Shown: piece after piece, positions 28,381 through 38,579 of the stretch
How the letters are laid out: each line of letters starts with the position of its first letter
Numbering within the stretch: the first letter of the stretch is position 1
Source of the DNA: Tanticharoenia sakaeratensis NBRC 103193
Lineage (GTDB): Bacteria; Pseudomonadota; Alphaproteobacteria; Acetobacterales; Acetobacteraceae
NCBI RefSeq assembly: GCF_000963885.1
Contig: NZ_BALE01000058.1
Location: 1-64,000, forward strand
Reading direction: 5' to 3'
DNA: 64,000 nucleotides
Notes under the pieces: model-generated
What the model saw: the letters and a program-made list of their open reading frames with translations, nothing else
What the model was told of the DNA's origin: nothing
The model's database searches: none
Position numbers and translations under genes: made by a program

Positions 28381-29919
28381 ATGAGCCTGTCGATCAACAC
28401 CAACAATTCCGCCATGGCCGCGCTGCAGAGCCTGAACCAGACGACCAATGCCCTGAACAAGACCGAGAACGAGGTCTCCACAGGCTATGCCGTCGGTTCC
28501 GCCTCGGACAACCCGGCGATCTATTCGATCGCCCAGACCATGAATTCCCAGATCTCGGCCCTGTCGGGCGTGTCCACCGGGCTTCAGTATACGTCCCAGG
28601 TGCTGAATACCGCATCCGGCAATGCATCGTCGATCAGCAGCCTGCTCACCAGCCTGACGAGCGCCATCAGCACCGGCGTGACCAACGGTGTCAGCGCCGA
28701 CACGATGAACTCGCAGATTTCGAGCTTTCTGACCCAGATCGACAGCGACGCCAACACGGCGACGTTTCAGGGCGTGAACCTGTTGTCAGGCGCGACGGGC
28801 AACGGCGTTCAGTACACCTCGGTGTCGACCGCACAGGACATAAACGGCAATCTCTATACGCAGTCGGGCTTCAACGCGACGGCCGCGGGCCTCGGCCTCA
28901 CGGGCCTGAACATCAACCAGTCGGGCTCCCAGGTCGCGCTTGGCGCCAACCAGTTCGTCACGTCGGACAGCGCGACGGGTGGCGGAAGCACGACGGCCAG
29001 CACGCTGTCTATCTCGAACAGCGTCGCCAGCGGGTCCGGAACGGCCCAGAGTCCGTCCATGACCTATGACTTCGTCATGGACAGCAACAGCTCCGGGATG
29101 CAGTCGACGACGTCGCTTGCCACCGCGCTCAATACGGCATTGACAGGCAGCGCCACGGCTCCGGCCGCAACCGATCCCATCGATCTGTCCGTCGGAACTG
29201 ATGGCAAGATCACAAATGGCGGCACGTCCAAGATGACGACGTCCACGACCAATGGTGTCACGACGTATTCCTTCGACAATGGCGAGTCGCTTTCTGCCTC
29301 GAAGGACGCCAGCGGCAACACCGTCTACACCGCATCCACGGCATTCGATGCAAACGGCAATGCGACCGCCAAGACGATGGTCGTCGATGTGAACACAAGC
29401 GCTGACGCCAGCGCATCTTCGAGCGTCACGTCAGGTTCCAGCGTATCCGCCCAGACCGTCGCTCAGACCTCAACGCTGATGCAGGCCATGTCGAACGCAG
29501 GGTTCGGCGTCTCGACAGACGCCAGCAACACGCTGACGATCGCCGGCAATAATATCAGTTCGACGTCACCATCCATGACGGGGATGAACGCCAGTTCGAC
29601 TACGGCGGCCTCGACAATCAAGGCAACGACCACCAGCGGTTACGAAGTCGCGCTGTCGGCCGTGCAGGCGGCGGTCACGAAAATGAACTCGATTTCGAGC
29701 GCTTTCGGCTCTGCCACGAACCAGGTCAGCCAGTTGGAGGGTTCGACGAGCAGCCTGTCCAGCGCTCTGACCAGCGGCGTCGGCGCCCTGACGGATGCTG
29801 ATCTGGCTTCTGAAAGCGCCAAGCTGACTTCGCTTCAGACGAAGCAGCAACTCGCGATCCAGTCGCTTTCGATCGCAAACTCGCAGTCCTCGACCCTGCT
29901 CAGCCTGTTCCGCGGCTGA
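28381..29919 (+). CDS. Flagellin
   Basis: A 512-residue flagellar filament protein. The N-terminal D0/D1 region is canonical ('[20 protein letters not shown]', '[19 protein letters not shown]'), and so is the C-terminal D0 ('[20 protein letters not shown]' ending 'LLSLFRG'). Between about residues 150 and 420 lies an enlarged variable domain with very high Ser/Thr/Ala content, much longer than in the short (about 275-residue) alphaproteobacterial flagellins. GGAG lies 9 bases before the ATG at 28381. flaF follows, and a TPR-glycosyltransferase lies 3 kb on. Many exposed Ser/Thr fit O-glycosylation. Confidence 0.95.
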   Translation: MSLSINTNNSAMAALQSLNQTTNALNKTENEVSTGYAVGSASDNPAIYSIAQTMNSQISALSGVSTGLQYTSQVLNTASGNASSISSLLTSLTSAISTGVTNGVSADTMNSQISSFLTQIDSDANTATFQGVNLLSGATGNGVQYTSVSTAQDINGNLYTQSGFNATAAGLGLTGLNINQSGSQVALGANQFVTSDSATGGGSTTASTLSISNSVASGSGTAQSPSMTYDFVMDSNSSGMQSTTSLATALNTALTGSATAPAATDPIDLSVGTDGKITNGGTSKMTTSTTNGVTTYSFDNGESLSASKDASGNTVYTASTAFDANGNATAKTMVVDVNTSADASASSSVTSGSSVSAQTVAQTSTLMQAMSNAGFGVSTDASNTLTIAGNNISSTSPSMTGMNASSTTAASTIKATTTSGYEVALSAVQAAVTKMNSISSAFGSATNQVSQLEGSTSSLSSALTSGVGALTDADLASESAKLTSLQTKQQLAIQSLSIANSQSSTLLSLFRG

Positions 29920-29972
29920 CAGTTCTCTCTCCTGCGGCGCCGTATTCGCGTCGTCGCAGGAACAGTTGTCAG
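29914..29972 (+). terminator. Long stem after flagellin stop
   Basis: TCCTGCG (29930-29936) pairs with CGCAGGA (29955-29961). Outside it CTGACA, overlapping the stop codon, pairs with TGTCAG. No T-run follows. It could stabilise the flagellin mRNA 3' end or terminate part of the transcripts before flaF. The rest of the spacer up to flaF (30147) shows no gene. Confidence 0.45.
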
Positions 29973-30147
29973 ACAGAGGCGACGACCTTCCATGAGTTTC
30001 AGACCGCCAAACGCCGCCACGGCGTGCGATTGGACGCAGAAATGAGCTCTTGCCCGGCGGCCGTCGCCTCCTCTTCCTGACCCCTTCACCTTAACGCGCC
30101 TGCCAGCCTTTGGCCGCCCCCGCCATCGACCGCACGAAGAGGACGAC

Positions 30148-30573
30148 ATGAGCTACGCCGCCTTGCAGCAATATGGACGTTCGTCCGGCTCCTATCTCAG
30201 CGGCCGCGAAATCGAAGTCATCGCCCTGAATTTCGCCAACCGCAAACTTCGTGAAGCCCAGGCGCCGCAGCCGCGCCGGGAGGCACTGGCCGTCAATATC
30301 AGACTCTGGTCGACGCTTCTGAACGGCGTGCAGGATCAGAACAGTCCCCTGCCGCCCATTCTCAAACAGGATCTCGTATCAGTCGGCACCTGGGCGATGC
30401 GATACAGCAACCAGGCGCTGAACCGCATGATGTCCCTGGACCCTCTGATCGACATCAATCAGGACATGATCGATGGCCTGTCCGCCGGTTCGATCGCGAT
30501 GCCAGAAAAACAAACCGACAATGCCGCGATGGCACCGCTCCAGTCACATCATTCACTTGCCTTGGTCGGCTAA
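30148..30573 (+). CDS. flaF: Flagellar biosynthesis regulator FlaF
   Basis: A 141-residue alphaproteobacterial FlaF. It has 'RSSGSYLSGREIEVIALNFANRKLREAQ' (in part), a 'NIRLWSTLL' block and 'LISVGTWAMRYSN'-like sequence ('LVSVGTWAMRYSNQAL'). In Caulobacter FlaF is needed for flagellin synthesis and works against FlbT, a flagellin-mRNA regulator; no flbT is seen in this window. AAGAGGA lies about 6 bases before the ATG. Confidence 0.92.
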   Translation: MSYAALQQYGRSSGSYLSGREIEVIALNFANRKLREAQAPQPRREALAVNIRLWSTLLNGVQDQNSPLPPILKQDLVSVGTWAMRYSNQALNRMMSLDPLIDINQDMIDGLSAGSIAMPEKQTDNAAMAPLQSHHSLALVG

Positions 30574-31195
30574 GGCATCGGAGCGCTATCCGGCTCCCAA
30601 CTGATTATCGGTACCGGCTCCTGATGAAGGGAGCGGGCACAGCCGATATCCTGTGCCAGATGATACGCCTGACGAATGACAGGAAAGGCTGCCGTCACCA
30701 CTGCGGCGCCCGCTTGGACGGCATATCGCGCCCCGGGCGTTTCGTCTCTGTCGTCATTCCGGGCAATCTGTATGCAGCTTGTCTGCTCGCATCAAATGCG
30801 AGCAGATGTCTCACGGATACTGGATCAGATGACTCCGTTGCATGACATGACGATGTTTCAAGCGTTCGAACAGAGTGGCTACGGCAACCCGACTGAAAAC
30901 CTGGCTCCAAACGAGTCCTCGTCATATCTTCCAATAAAATACAGAATTCAAAGGTCTTTTCTGAAAATCGATATGATGACGCCACAGCCAAAGCAGCATC
31001 ACGTATCATGACAATGTCATGTCCGCATCGCAGGCATGCCGCCGATATCTCGATATCCGCTTACGTTCGCCGGCAGGGAAATTGACCATTCAGACTTCAG
31101 CGCCTTAATCGGTCGATTTCCGGGACCACGTGCGGGAACGCACGCAGTTGCCGCCATGTTGGCGCACGCGTCCCGACTGAAAGCGACTTTTATTA
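30574..31195. other. 622-bp convergent intergenic region, AT-enriched
   Basis: No convincing gene is present between flaF and the minus-strand glycosyltransferase. Local GC falls well below the flanks, notably around 30900-31010. The longest plus-strand frame (30676-31011) lacks normal codon bias and has no recognisable product. A perfect hairpin lies at 30782-30806 and a GGAGC/GCTCC stem at 30580-30597. It may be a relic of an inserted or lost flagellar gene. Confidence 0.5.
30782..30806. repeat. Perfect 11-bp inverted repeat, 3-base loop
   Basis: TCTGCTCGCAT and ATGCGAGCAGA pair perfectly around CAA. No U-run follows on either strand. It may terminate transcription, be a protein-binding palindrome or be part of a small RNA. 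Confidence 0.7.
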
Positions 31196-32938
31196 TCAGG
31201 CAGCCGCCTGGATCTGATGCTGATACAGGTCAACCAGCCGAACCAGACGTGCGCGCACTGTCTGTATGACCGATTGCCAATCGCCGGGCGCCGCCTGCCT
31301 GACGATGCGCATTGACGGATACCAGGGAGTATCTTCGCATTCTTCGAGCCAGCGCCAGCAGGCATCGAAACGCGAGAGCATCCAGACAGGGCGGTTCATG
31401 CTGCCGGCAAGATGCACGATCGACGTGTCGACGCTGATCAGCAGATCAATCCCGGCCAGTCTTGCGGCAGTGTCCGCAAAGTCCGTCACACCATCCATGG
31501 CATCCAGCACAGGCCAATGACCCTGTGCGAGTGCGGCTCGCGCTGCCCCGAACTGAAAACTGACGAAGCGAATGCCAGGCACGTCGAACAATGGCGCGAA
31601 ATCTCCGAGGCCGATCGAACGGCGACGATCGACCAGATTCGATTTCGGATCATTGGGGCGTGGATCGCCGGACCAGACGATTCCGACGACGAGATCCGGC
31701 GGCGTCATGCCCCCGGTTGCGCGCGCGCGCAACGCGTTACCCTGCCGGGCCTGATCGTCTTCTGGAACATGAAGGTAAGGACATGCCGGAATCCGACCGG
31801 GACGCGCACCGAACCGGAGCGGCAAGGTCGCCATCGGACAATGAAAGTCATAGGACAGATCATGTTCGAGACGCGTCACGACACGCGCAACGCCTGTGAC
31901 ATTGTGCATCAGACGTTGCAGCGCGGGAGGCACCTGCAGCACCACACATGCACCCAAGCCGGCCAGAAGCGGCACGAAGCGGACGAACTGCAATGAATCC
32001 CCGAAGCCCTGTTCGGCATGAATCAGGATCGTGCGCCCCGCGAGCGGCTCCCCGAGCCACAACGGCGCCCGCAGATCGCATCGCGGCCTCTGGCAATCCC
32101 GCCAGCGCCATTCATATTCGGCCCAGCCCTGATCGAAATGTCCGGCCTTGAGCAACGCCACTGCCAGCCCGAAACGCACAGCCGGCATGTCCGGCGCATC
32201 TGCCGCTGCCTGCGCATAGACAGGAATCGCTTCCTGGCTGCGGTTGAGCTGGACCAGCGCATAGCCGAGATTGTTGAGCGCCTTGACGTCGGACGGGGTT
32301 CTGGAGAGCGCCATTTCCGCGGCTTCATGTGCGGCCGTGAACTGCCCGTTCGCGGCCAGAGCGGCACTGAGGTCAGTCCATTGCTCCGCGAGGGGGGCCT
32401 CCTCGGCCATGGCGCGACGCATGTTATCCAGAGCACCGATCACGTCACCTGCGGCGAGGCGACAGAGTCCTGCCCGATGACGGGCGCGTGCATGACCGGG
32501 ACGGGCTGAAAGGCAGCGTTCGTAAAGTGTCAGGGCGCCAGTCCGGTCCTCGAGAAGCTCGCACACGCTGCCGAGAACGAATTGTGCATCCGGCAGGTCC
32601 GGGACGCAGGCCACCGCTTTTGCGAGTTGCTCGCGCGCCTCCTGTGCACGACCGAGTGCATGCAGGCTGGTCGCGAGCAGGCCGAGCGTCAGGAAGTTTG
32701 GCGACAGCGCGGCCGCGCGGGCGAACCGGTCACGCGCTTCCTCCGTCTGCCCGGCTGCAAGCGCCGTCTGTCCAATCACGATCAGGGGAGACGGCAGTTG
32801 CGCGTCGCATTCATGGGCCTTCTCCGCTGCTTCTCGCGCTGCCGCGCCATCGCCACATGCCAGCGCCGCCTGCATCAGGTCGACATACCGCCCTGCGGCA
32901 GCTTCGACCTCCCTTGCTTCACGAACCACCGCCGCCAC
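31196..32938 (-). CDS. TPR-domain glycosyltransferase, FlmG-like
   Basis: A 580-residue protein with two parts. Residues about 1-275 form tandem tetratricopeptide repeats ('AEMALSRTPSDVKALNNLGYALVQLNRSQEA', in part). Residues about 300-570 form a GT-B/GT9-like domain ('RTILIHAEQGFGDSLQFVRFVPLLAG', in part, 'VGIVWSGDPRPN', 'DTAARLAGIDLLISVDTSIVHLAGSMNRPVW', in part). This architecture and the flagellin neighbourhood match Caulobacter FlmG, where the TPRs bind flagellin and the GT domain adds a nonulosonic acid. The start is a GTG, the first possible in frame. Donor-sugar genes are not in the window. Confidence 0.85.
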   Translation of the reverse strand: MAAVVREAREVEAAAGRYVDLMQAALACGDGAAAREAAEKAHECDAQLPSPLIVIGQTALAAGQTEEARDRFARAAALSPNFLTLGLLATSLHALGRAQEAREQLAKAVACVPDLPDAQFVLGSVCELLEDRTGALTLYERCLSARPGHARARHRAGLCRLAAGDVIGALDNMRRAMAEEAPLAEQWTDLSAALAANGQFTAAHEAAEMALSRTPSDVKALNNLGYALVQLNRSQEAIPVYAQAAADAPDMPAVRFGLAVALLKAGHFDQGWAEYEWRWRDCQRPRCDLRAPLWLGEPLAGRTILIHAEQGFGDSLQFVRFVPLLAGLGACVVLQVPPALQRLMHNVTGVARVVTRLEHDLSYDFHCPMATLPLRFGARPGRIPACPYLHVPEDDQARQGNALRARATGGMTPPDLVVGIVWSGDPRPNDPKSNLVDRRRSIGLGDFAPLFDVPGIRFVSFQFGAARAALAQGHWPVLDAMDGVTDFADTAARLAGIDLLISVDTSIVHLAGSMNRPVWMLSRFDACWRWLEECEDTPWYPSMRIVRQAAPGDWQSVIQTVRARLVRLVDLYQHQIQAAA

Positions 32939-33106
32939 TCCCGAACCAAATTCCGATGGCGTCGAAAGTATTGCCCTTGCATTTCCACAAGGTTAACGCG
33001 CAGCCGGGGGACGCATTTGCGCCTTGGCAAGTCGCAAAACTTTGCTAGACCCCGAAGGAGAACCACGCCCACACTCTCTCTGGCGCGTTACCGGACCTTC
33101 TTCCGC

Positions 33107-36100
33107 ATGACACAGTCCCTCGCCTCCCACGCCGTTTTCCCGGCGCACGCACCCCTGCGCGAGGCCATCGCGGATGCAACGCGACGTCCCGAGCCCGATT
33201 GCATGGGGCCGCTGATCGCAGAAGCGACGCTCGACCCGGAGCAGTCGGAACTGGCGGATGCGACGGCACTCGATCTTGCAACACGCCTGCGTGCACGCGG
33301 CCCTGCCGCCGGGGTGGAGGCGATGTTGCAGGCGTTCTCGCTGGATTCGCGCGAGGGCATCGCCCTGATGTGTCTGGCGGAAGCCCTGCTGCGCATTCCC
33401 GATGCCGCAACGCGCGATGCGCTGATCCGGGACCAGATCGGGCGCAATACATGGACGCTACCGAGCGGCCATGACCGTCCGATGATCGTCAATGCCGCCG
33501 CCTGGGGCATGGCGCTGACCGGACGCATGACCGGCGGGAGCAACGCCTCGATGCGCGGCGCGCTCATGAACATCGCCGGGCGCGGCGGCGCGCCGCTGAT
33601 CCGTCGCAGCGTCGATGCCGCGATCCGCACCATGGGACGGCAGTTCGTCATCGGCGAGACGATGGGACAGGCGTTGAAGGCCGCACGCGCACGCGAGGCA
33701 CAGGGCTTTACCTATTCCTATGACATGCTCGGCGAAGCGGCCCTGACGGCGAACGACGCCATCCAGTTCCGCAACGCCTACATGGGCGCGCTCGAGGCGC
33801 TGGCCCCGCAGGCCGCCCGACATGGAGCGCTGCACGAACGCCCGGGACTTTCGATCAAGCTGTCGGCACTGCATCCGCGTTACAGCCGTGCGCAACGCGA
33901 TCGGGTGATGAGCGAGCTCCTGCCGACACTGCGCATGCTGGCCCTGCGTGCACAGGCCCTGGGCGTCGGCCTCAACATCGATGCCGAAGAGAGCGAGCGG
34001 CTCGACCTGTCGCTCGATCTGCTCGAAGCCCTGTGCGACATGCCGAAGCTGGCAGGCTGGGACGGCATCGGCTTCGTCGTGCAGGCCTATGGCAAGCGCG
34101 CCCATGCCGTCATCGCCTTCCTGATTGCCCTTGCGCGGCGGACGGAACGGCGGATCGCGGTCCGGCTCGTGAAGGGCGCCTACTGGGACAGCGAAATCAA
34201 GCGTGCGCAGGTGGAAGGTCAAAGCGACTTTCCGGTCTTCACGCGCAAATGCCACACCGATGTCAGCTATATTGCCTGCGCACGGCAGATGCTGAATGCG
34301 ACCGATGCGCTATATCCACAGTTCGCCACTCACAACGCGCGCACGATTGCGACTATCCACGCGCTGGCAGGGCCTGATTTCACTCCCGGCCTGTTCGAGT
34401 TCCAGTGCCTGCATGGCATGGGCGAAACCGTCTACGAGCCGGTGATCAGCCCGGCAGGCCTTGCGCGCCCCTGCCGGATCTATGCCCCGGTCGGCCCGCA
34501 TGAGACACTGCTGTCATACCTCGTGCGCCGCCTGCTCGAGAACGGGGCCAATTCCTCCTTCGTCAATCAGGCGAACGATCGCGACGTGTCGATCGAGACG
34601 TTGATCGCCGATCCGCTGGAACGCGCCCGCGCGATCATGCCGCCGCATAGTGCGAACCCGGGCATCCTGCGGCCGCCGGCCCTGTTCACGCGCGATCCGT
34701 TCGCGCCCGTGCGAACGAATGCGCGCGGCATGGACCTTGCCGATGAGGCGACGCTTGAGGCAGTCGCGAATGTCGCGCATTCGATGACGGGGCTGTTCCA
34801 TGCGGGCCCCATGCTCGGCAATGCCGATGGCAGGGCAGCATTGTCCGCCACGCCCCTGCCCGGTCCGGCTCATGCTATACGCAATCCAGCGGACAAGGGT
34901 GATCGGGTCGGCGACGTGGTATTCGCACGCTCCGAAGATATCGACGCTGCCCTGTCAATCGCCCGCGATGCTGCGCCCGGATGGTCAGGGCGTTCACCGT
35001 CCGCCCGGGCCGAAGTGCTGGAACGCGCGGCTGATCTCCTGGAAGCCGATGCCTATTCCATGTTCGCGCTGCTGGCCCGGGAAGCAGGCAAGACGTTGCC
35101 GAACGCAGTCGCGGAAGTGCGCGAGGCGGTCGATTTCCTGCGCTATTACGCGGCCGGGATCCGGGTGCGCTTCGACAACGCAACATACGTGCCGCTTGGC
35201 ACTATCGCATGCATCAGCCCGTGGAACTTCCCGCTCGCGATCTTCACGGGCCAGATCGCGGCAGCACTTGCCGCCGGAAACGTGGTCCTCGCCAAGCCGG
35301 CCGAAGAGACGCCGCTTGTCGCCGCGCGCATGACGGCACTCCTGCATGAGGCCGGCGTGCCGCAGGATGCACTGCAGCTTCTGCCGGGCGAAGGCGATGT
35401 CGGCGCCGCCCTCATCGGGGATGCGCGGGTCGATGGCGTGATGTTCACCGGATCGACCTCGGTTGCGCTGTCGATTGCGCGCATCCTGCAGGAACGCACC
35501 GGGCGCGACAGCCGTCCTATTCCCCTGATCGCCGAGACGGGCGGCCAGAACGCGATGGTGGTCGACAGTTCGGCGCTGCCGGAACAGATCGTCTCCGACG
35601 TCATCGCATCCGCTTTCGACAGCGCGGGTCAGCGCTGCTCGGCGCTGCGCGTCCTGTGCGTGCAGGAGGACTGCGCCGAGCGTGTGCTGGAGATGCTGCG
35701 CGGGGCAATGCGCGAACTCCGCGTGGGCGATCCGCGCCGGCTCGAGACGGATATCGGGCCGGTCATTTCGGGCGAGGCACAGGCGCGGATCGAGGCGCAT
35801 ATCGCCGACATGCGCCGCGCCGGGCGACGGATCTGGCAGGCCGAGTTGCCGGAAGACGGATCGCGCGGTTATTTCGTGCCGCCGACGCTGATCGAGATCG
35901 GGCGTGTCGCCGATATTGGCGGCGAGGTGTTCGGGCCCGTCCTGCATGTGCGGCGGTTCAAGCGCGCGGAATTCGACGGCGTGATCGATGCGGTCAATGC
36001 CACGGGTTATGGCCTGACATTCGGCGTGCACAGCCGGATCGAGTCCACGATCCAGCGCGCCGTCGCCCGCAGCGGCGCAGGCAATGTCTACGTCAATCGC

Positions 36101-36775
36101 AACACGATCGGGGCGACCGTCGGCGTGCAGCCGTTCGGCGGATCGGGCCTGTCGGGGACAGGGCCGAAAGCGGGAGGGCCGCTTACGCTCGGGCGTCTGC
36201 TGACGCGGTCGCCGGTCTATGCGCCGCCGGTCCCGGGACACATCCCGCATGCAGCCCGCGCGCTCGTGACCTTTCTCGAATCCCGCGACCCCGTGGCCGC
36301 ACGTCGGGCGCGGATCGACATCGCCCATGCGTTGCCGGGCACGACCTTCGAACTGCCCGGCCCGGTCGGGGAAACCAACACCTACGCGCTGCGTCCACGC
36401 GGGGCCATCTTGTGCGCAGCCGAAAGCTGGGGCGCCATCCTGCAGGCGGTGGCCATGGTGCTGGGCACCGGCAACACAGCCCTGGTGCTGGCGCCGGACA
36501 CGGCGCTCGAATGGATGGCGCGGATGCCGGCCAGCCTCAACGCCGCGATCCAGAAAGTCGATCCCGGCGCCCTGCCGGACTGCGCCGCAATGCTGATGCA
36601 ACCGAGTTCGGCTCTCGCGCAGGCGGCGGCCGCAACGCTGACCGCGCGCGAAGGCCGCGTCGTCCCCCTGCATCATATCGGCACCGTGCGCCCCGAAGAG
36701 CTGCTGGAAGAACGCGTGGTCACGGTGAACACGACCGCTACGGGCGGCAATGCAGCCCTGATGTCGATGGCCTGA
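33107..36775 (+). CDS. putA: Bifunctional proline dehydrogenase / L-glutamate gamma-semialdehyde dehydrogenase
   Basis: A 1222-residue PutA that oxidises proline to glutamate in two steps. Proline dehydrogenase covers about residues 130-440 ('FTYSYDMLGEAALTANDA', 'LSIKLSALHPRYSRAQ', 'RLVKGAYWDSEIKRAQ'). The aldehyde dehydrogenase covers about 490-960, with E810 in 'IAETGGQNAMVV' and catalytic C844 in 'SAGQRCSALRV'. A C-terminal ALDH-like tail domain follows. No N-terminal ribbon-helix-helix domain is present, so it should not be a self-repressor. The ATG at 33107 is chosen although the frame is open far upstream. It is divergent from the glycosyltransferase gene; no putP is nearby. Confidence 0.96.
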   Translation: MTQSLASHAVFPAHAPLREAIADATRRPEPDCMGPLIAEATLDPEQSELADATALDLATRLRARGPAAGVEAMLQAFSLDSREGIALMCLAEALLRIPDAATRDALIRDQIGRNTWTLPSGHDRPMIVNAAAWGMALTGRMTGGSNASMRGALMNIAGRGGAPLIRRSVDAAIRTMGRQFVIGETMGQALKAARAREAQGFTYSYDMLGEAALTANDAIQFRNAYMGALEALAPQAARHGALHERPGLSIKLSALHPRYSRAQRDRVMSELLPTLRMLALRAQALGVGLNIDAEESERLDLSLDLLEALCDMPKLAGWDGIGFVVQAYGKRAHAVIAFLIALARRTERRIAVRLVKGAYWDSEIKRAQVEGQSDFPVFTRKCHTDVSYIACARQMLNATDALYPQFATHNARTIATIHALAGPDFTPGLFEFQCLHGMGETVYEPVISPAGLARPCRIYAPVGPHETLLSYLVRRLLENGANSSFVNQANDRDVSIETLIADPLERARAIMPPHSANPGILRPPALFTRDPFAPVRTNARGMDLADEATLEAVANVAHSMTGLFHAGPMLGNADGRAALSATPLPGPAHAIRNPADKGDRVGDVVFARSEDIDAALSIARDAAPGWSGRSPSARAEVLERAADLLEADAYSMFALLAREAGKTLPNAVAEVREAVDFLRYYAAGIRVRFDNATYVPLGTIACISPWNFPLAIFTGQIAAALAAGNVVLAKPAEETPLVAARMTALLHEAGVPQDALQLLPGEGDVGAALIGDARVDGVMFTGSTSVALSIARILQERTGRDSRPIPLIAETGGQNAMVVDSSALPEQIVSDVIASAFDSAGQRCSALRVLCVQEDCAERVLEMLRGAMRELRVGDPRRLETDIGPVISGEAQARIEAHIADMRRAGRRIWQAELPEDGSRGYFVPPTLIEIGRVADIGGEVFGPVLHVRRFKRAEFDGVIDAVNATGYGLTFGVHSRIESTIQRAVARSGAGNVYVNRNTIGATVGVQPFGGSGLSGTGPKAGGPLTLGRLLTRSPVYAPPVPGHIPHAARALVTFLESRDPVAARRARIDIAHALPGTTFELPGPVGETNTYALRPRGAILCAAESWGAILQAVAMVLGTGNTALVLAPDTALEWMARMPASLNAAIQKVDPGALPDCAAMLMQPSSALAQAAAATLTAREGRVVPLHHIGTVRPEELLEERVVTVNTTATGGNAALMSMA

Positions 36776-37026
36776 CATGGCAGCGCGTGAGAAAAACTGT
36801 CGCCTGTCCAGACCGTCAGGCGCCATATCCATAACCGCGGGTTCATCGGGCGAGCCATTCCCGACATGTGGCGCACGATCCGCCGGATCGCTTGACCGGC
36901 AGCGACCAACAACGTGATATCAGCGATCCCAGCCTAGAAATTCAGGCTCAGCTCCGGCCCCGGGGCCTGCAGATCATTGCGAAGAGGTATTCGTGTCCTG
37001 TGGCCGTCCAACAATGCGCCTGATCC

Positions 37027-38421
37027 ATGTTAACTGAGCTTGCCCCGCATGGCGCGCCCGCGACCGCGGATGAGTGGCAGAAGCGGCTCGCGCGCGTCGC
37101 CCCGGATATCGCGTCTCTCGTGGCATCGGTCGTCGAATCTCATGCCGATGCGTGCGTCGAGACGTTCTATTCGGTGCTGCTGACCCAGCCGGATGCAACG
37201 GATTTTCTGTCGCATCAGATGGTCAACACCCAGCTGCGCGCAGGTCTGCACAAATGGCTGCTGACCCTTTTTTCCCGCAAGACGCCCGATGCCAACGTTT
37301 TGGTCGCGACACAGGCCAGGATCGGTGCCGCGCACGCACGGATCCATGTTCCCATTCACATCGTGATGCAGGGTGCGCGCCTGCTCAAAGGCGTCATCCG
37401 TCAGTTTCTCTTCGAACGCGATCTTTCGCGCGATACGCTTTTCCGGGCGATCAGCCATGTCGGCGACATGATCGACATCGCTGTCGAATTCATGAGCCAG
37501 GCGTTCGTGCAGGACCTTCAGAAAGGTGCCGTCGCGGATGAGGCCTATCGACTTGTCTCGCTGGGGCAGGACGTGACGCTCGAGCGGGAAATCCAGCGTT
37601 CCGCACTCCTCGACTGGAGCCACAAGCTCCTGTTCAACCTGTGGGATGCCACACCGACATCCGTGATACCGCTCGAAAAATCGGATTTCGGATTGTGGCT
37701 GACGCACAAGGGAAATGTCCTGTTCCAGGGCACGCCGGGCATCGAGCAGGTGCGTGTCATCGTATCCAGGATCGATGCGGAGCTTGTCCCCGCTCTCGTG
37801 AAAAGCAAGCCTCCCGCGTCGGCGCTGATCCAGAACCTTCAGACGACGGTCAATGAAATCCGTTTCCTCATCGACCAGCTCTTCAAGGAGACGGAAGCGG
37901 TCGAGGGTGGACGCGATCCCCTGACGCACATGCTGAACCGCCGTTTCCTGCCGACCATTCTGGGACGCGAGGTCAAGCTGTCCCTTCATCGTGGCACGCC
38001 TTTCAGCGTACTCATGCTGGATGTCGATCATTTCAAGGCCATCAACACGACGCTCGGGCATTCGGGCGGAGACAGCGTGCTGCGTGGCATCGCCGAGCTG
38101 ATCGTCGACGCCTGCCGCGTGACGGACTTCATTTTCCGTTACGGCGGCGAGGAATTTCTGATCGCGCTGGTCGAGACCGACCGGGAGGGCGCGTGGCACG
38201 CTGCCGAGCGGATCCGTCAGACCGTCGAGCAGAACACGAACACCATGGGCTGGGGCGAGGACGTGCGCGTCACGATCTCGATCGGGATCGCCACATTCGA
38301 TGGACATCCGGACTACACACACCTGATCGAGGAAGCCGACCGCGCGCTGTATGCGGCCAAGGCTGCCGGGCGCAATCGCTGCGTCGCCTCCACCGAAACC
38401 TGTATCCAAAGCGAAGCCTAG
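37027..38421 (+). CDS. Globin-coupled diguanylate cyclase
   Basis: A 464-residue c-di-GMP synthase. The N-terminal sensor globin spans about residues 1-165, with candidate proximal haem His103 in 'RIGAAHARIHVPIHIV', aligned with the E. coli DosC region. A middle helical linker follows. The GGDEF domain is at about 305-455 with active GGEEF (373-377) and an inhibitory RxxD site (RVTD, 364-367) exactly five residues before it. 'DPLTHMLNRRFLP' opens the domain. It should sense O2 (or NO/CO) and set c-di-GMP, which could control motility or cellulose. Such control in this organism is inferred. It stands alone downstream of putA. Confidence 0.93.
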   Translation: MLTELAPHGAPATADEWQKRLARVAPDIASLVASVVESHADACVETFYSVLLTQPDATDFLSHQMVNTQLRAGLHKWLLTLFSRKTPDANVLVATQARIGAAHARIHVPIHIVMQGARLLKGVIRQFLFERDLSRDTLFRAISHVGDMIDIAVEFMSQAFVQDLQKGAVADEAYRLVSLGQDVTLEREIQRSALLDWSHKLLFNLWDATPTSVIPLEKSDFGLWLTHKGNVLFQGTPGIEQVRVIVSRIDAELVPALVKSKPPASALIQNLQTTVNEIRFLIDQLFKETEAVEGGRDPLTHMLNRRFLPTILGREVKLSLHRGTPFSVLMLDVDHFKAINTTLGHSGGDSVLRGIAELIVDACRVTDFIFRYGGEEFLIALVETDREGAWHAAERIRQTVEQNTNTMGWGEDVRVTISIGIATFDGHPDYTHLIEEADRALYAAKAAGRNRCVASTETCIQSEA

Positions 38422-38579
38422 GCGGCTTCACCCTATCTGCAACAGGTCGGCTTCCAAAGACGCGCCCTACCGAGATTAAGTGAACGCCACGCACGGCGGC
38501 GATCGCGTCTTCCGACTTGTGATGCCGCAGGTTTCATCGCAGTCCTTTCTGTTGAAAGCGACGAGGTGGAGCGTCCGTC

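Noticed and set aside
30676-31011. 111-residue frame after flaF
   Set aside because: No family resemblance, poor codon bias, and it contains the perfect hairpin. Not FlbT as far as can be seen.
32582-33106. Longer PutA start, which would add 175 residues
   Set aside because: That stretch overlaps the start of the divergent glycosyltransferase gene and shows no ribbon-helix-helix motif. The ATG at 33107 fits homologues.
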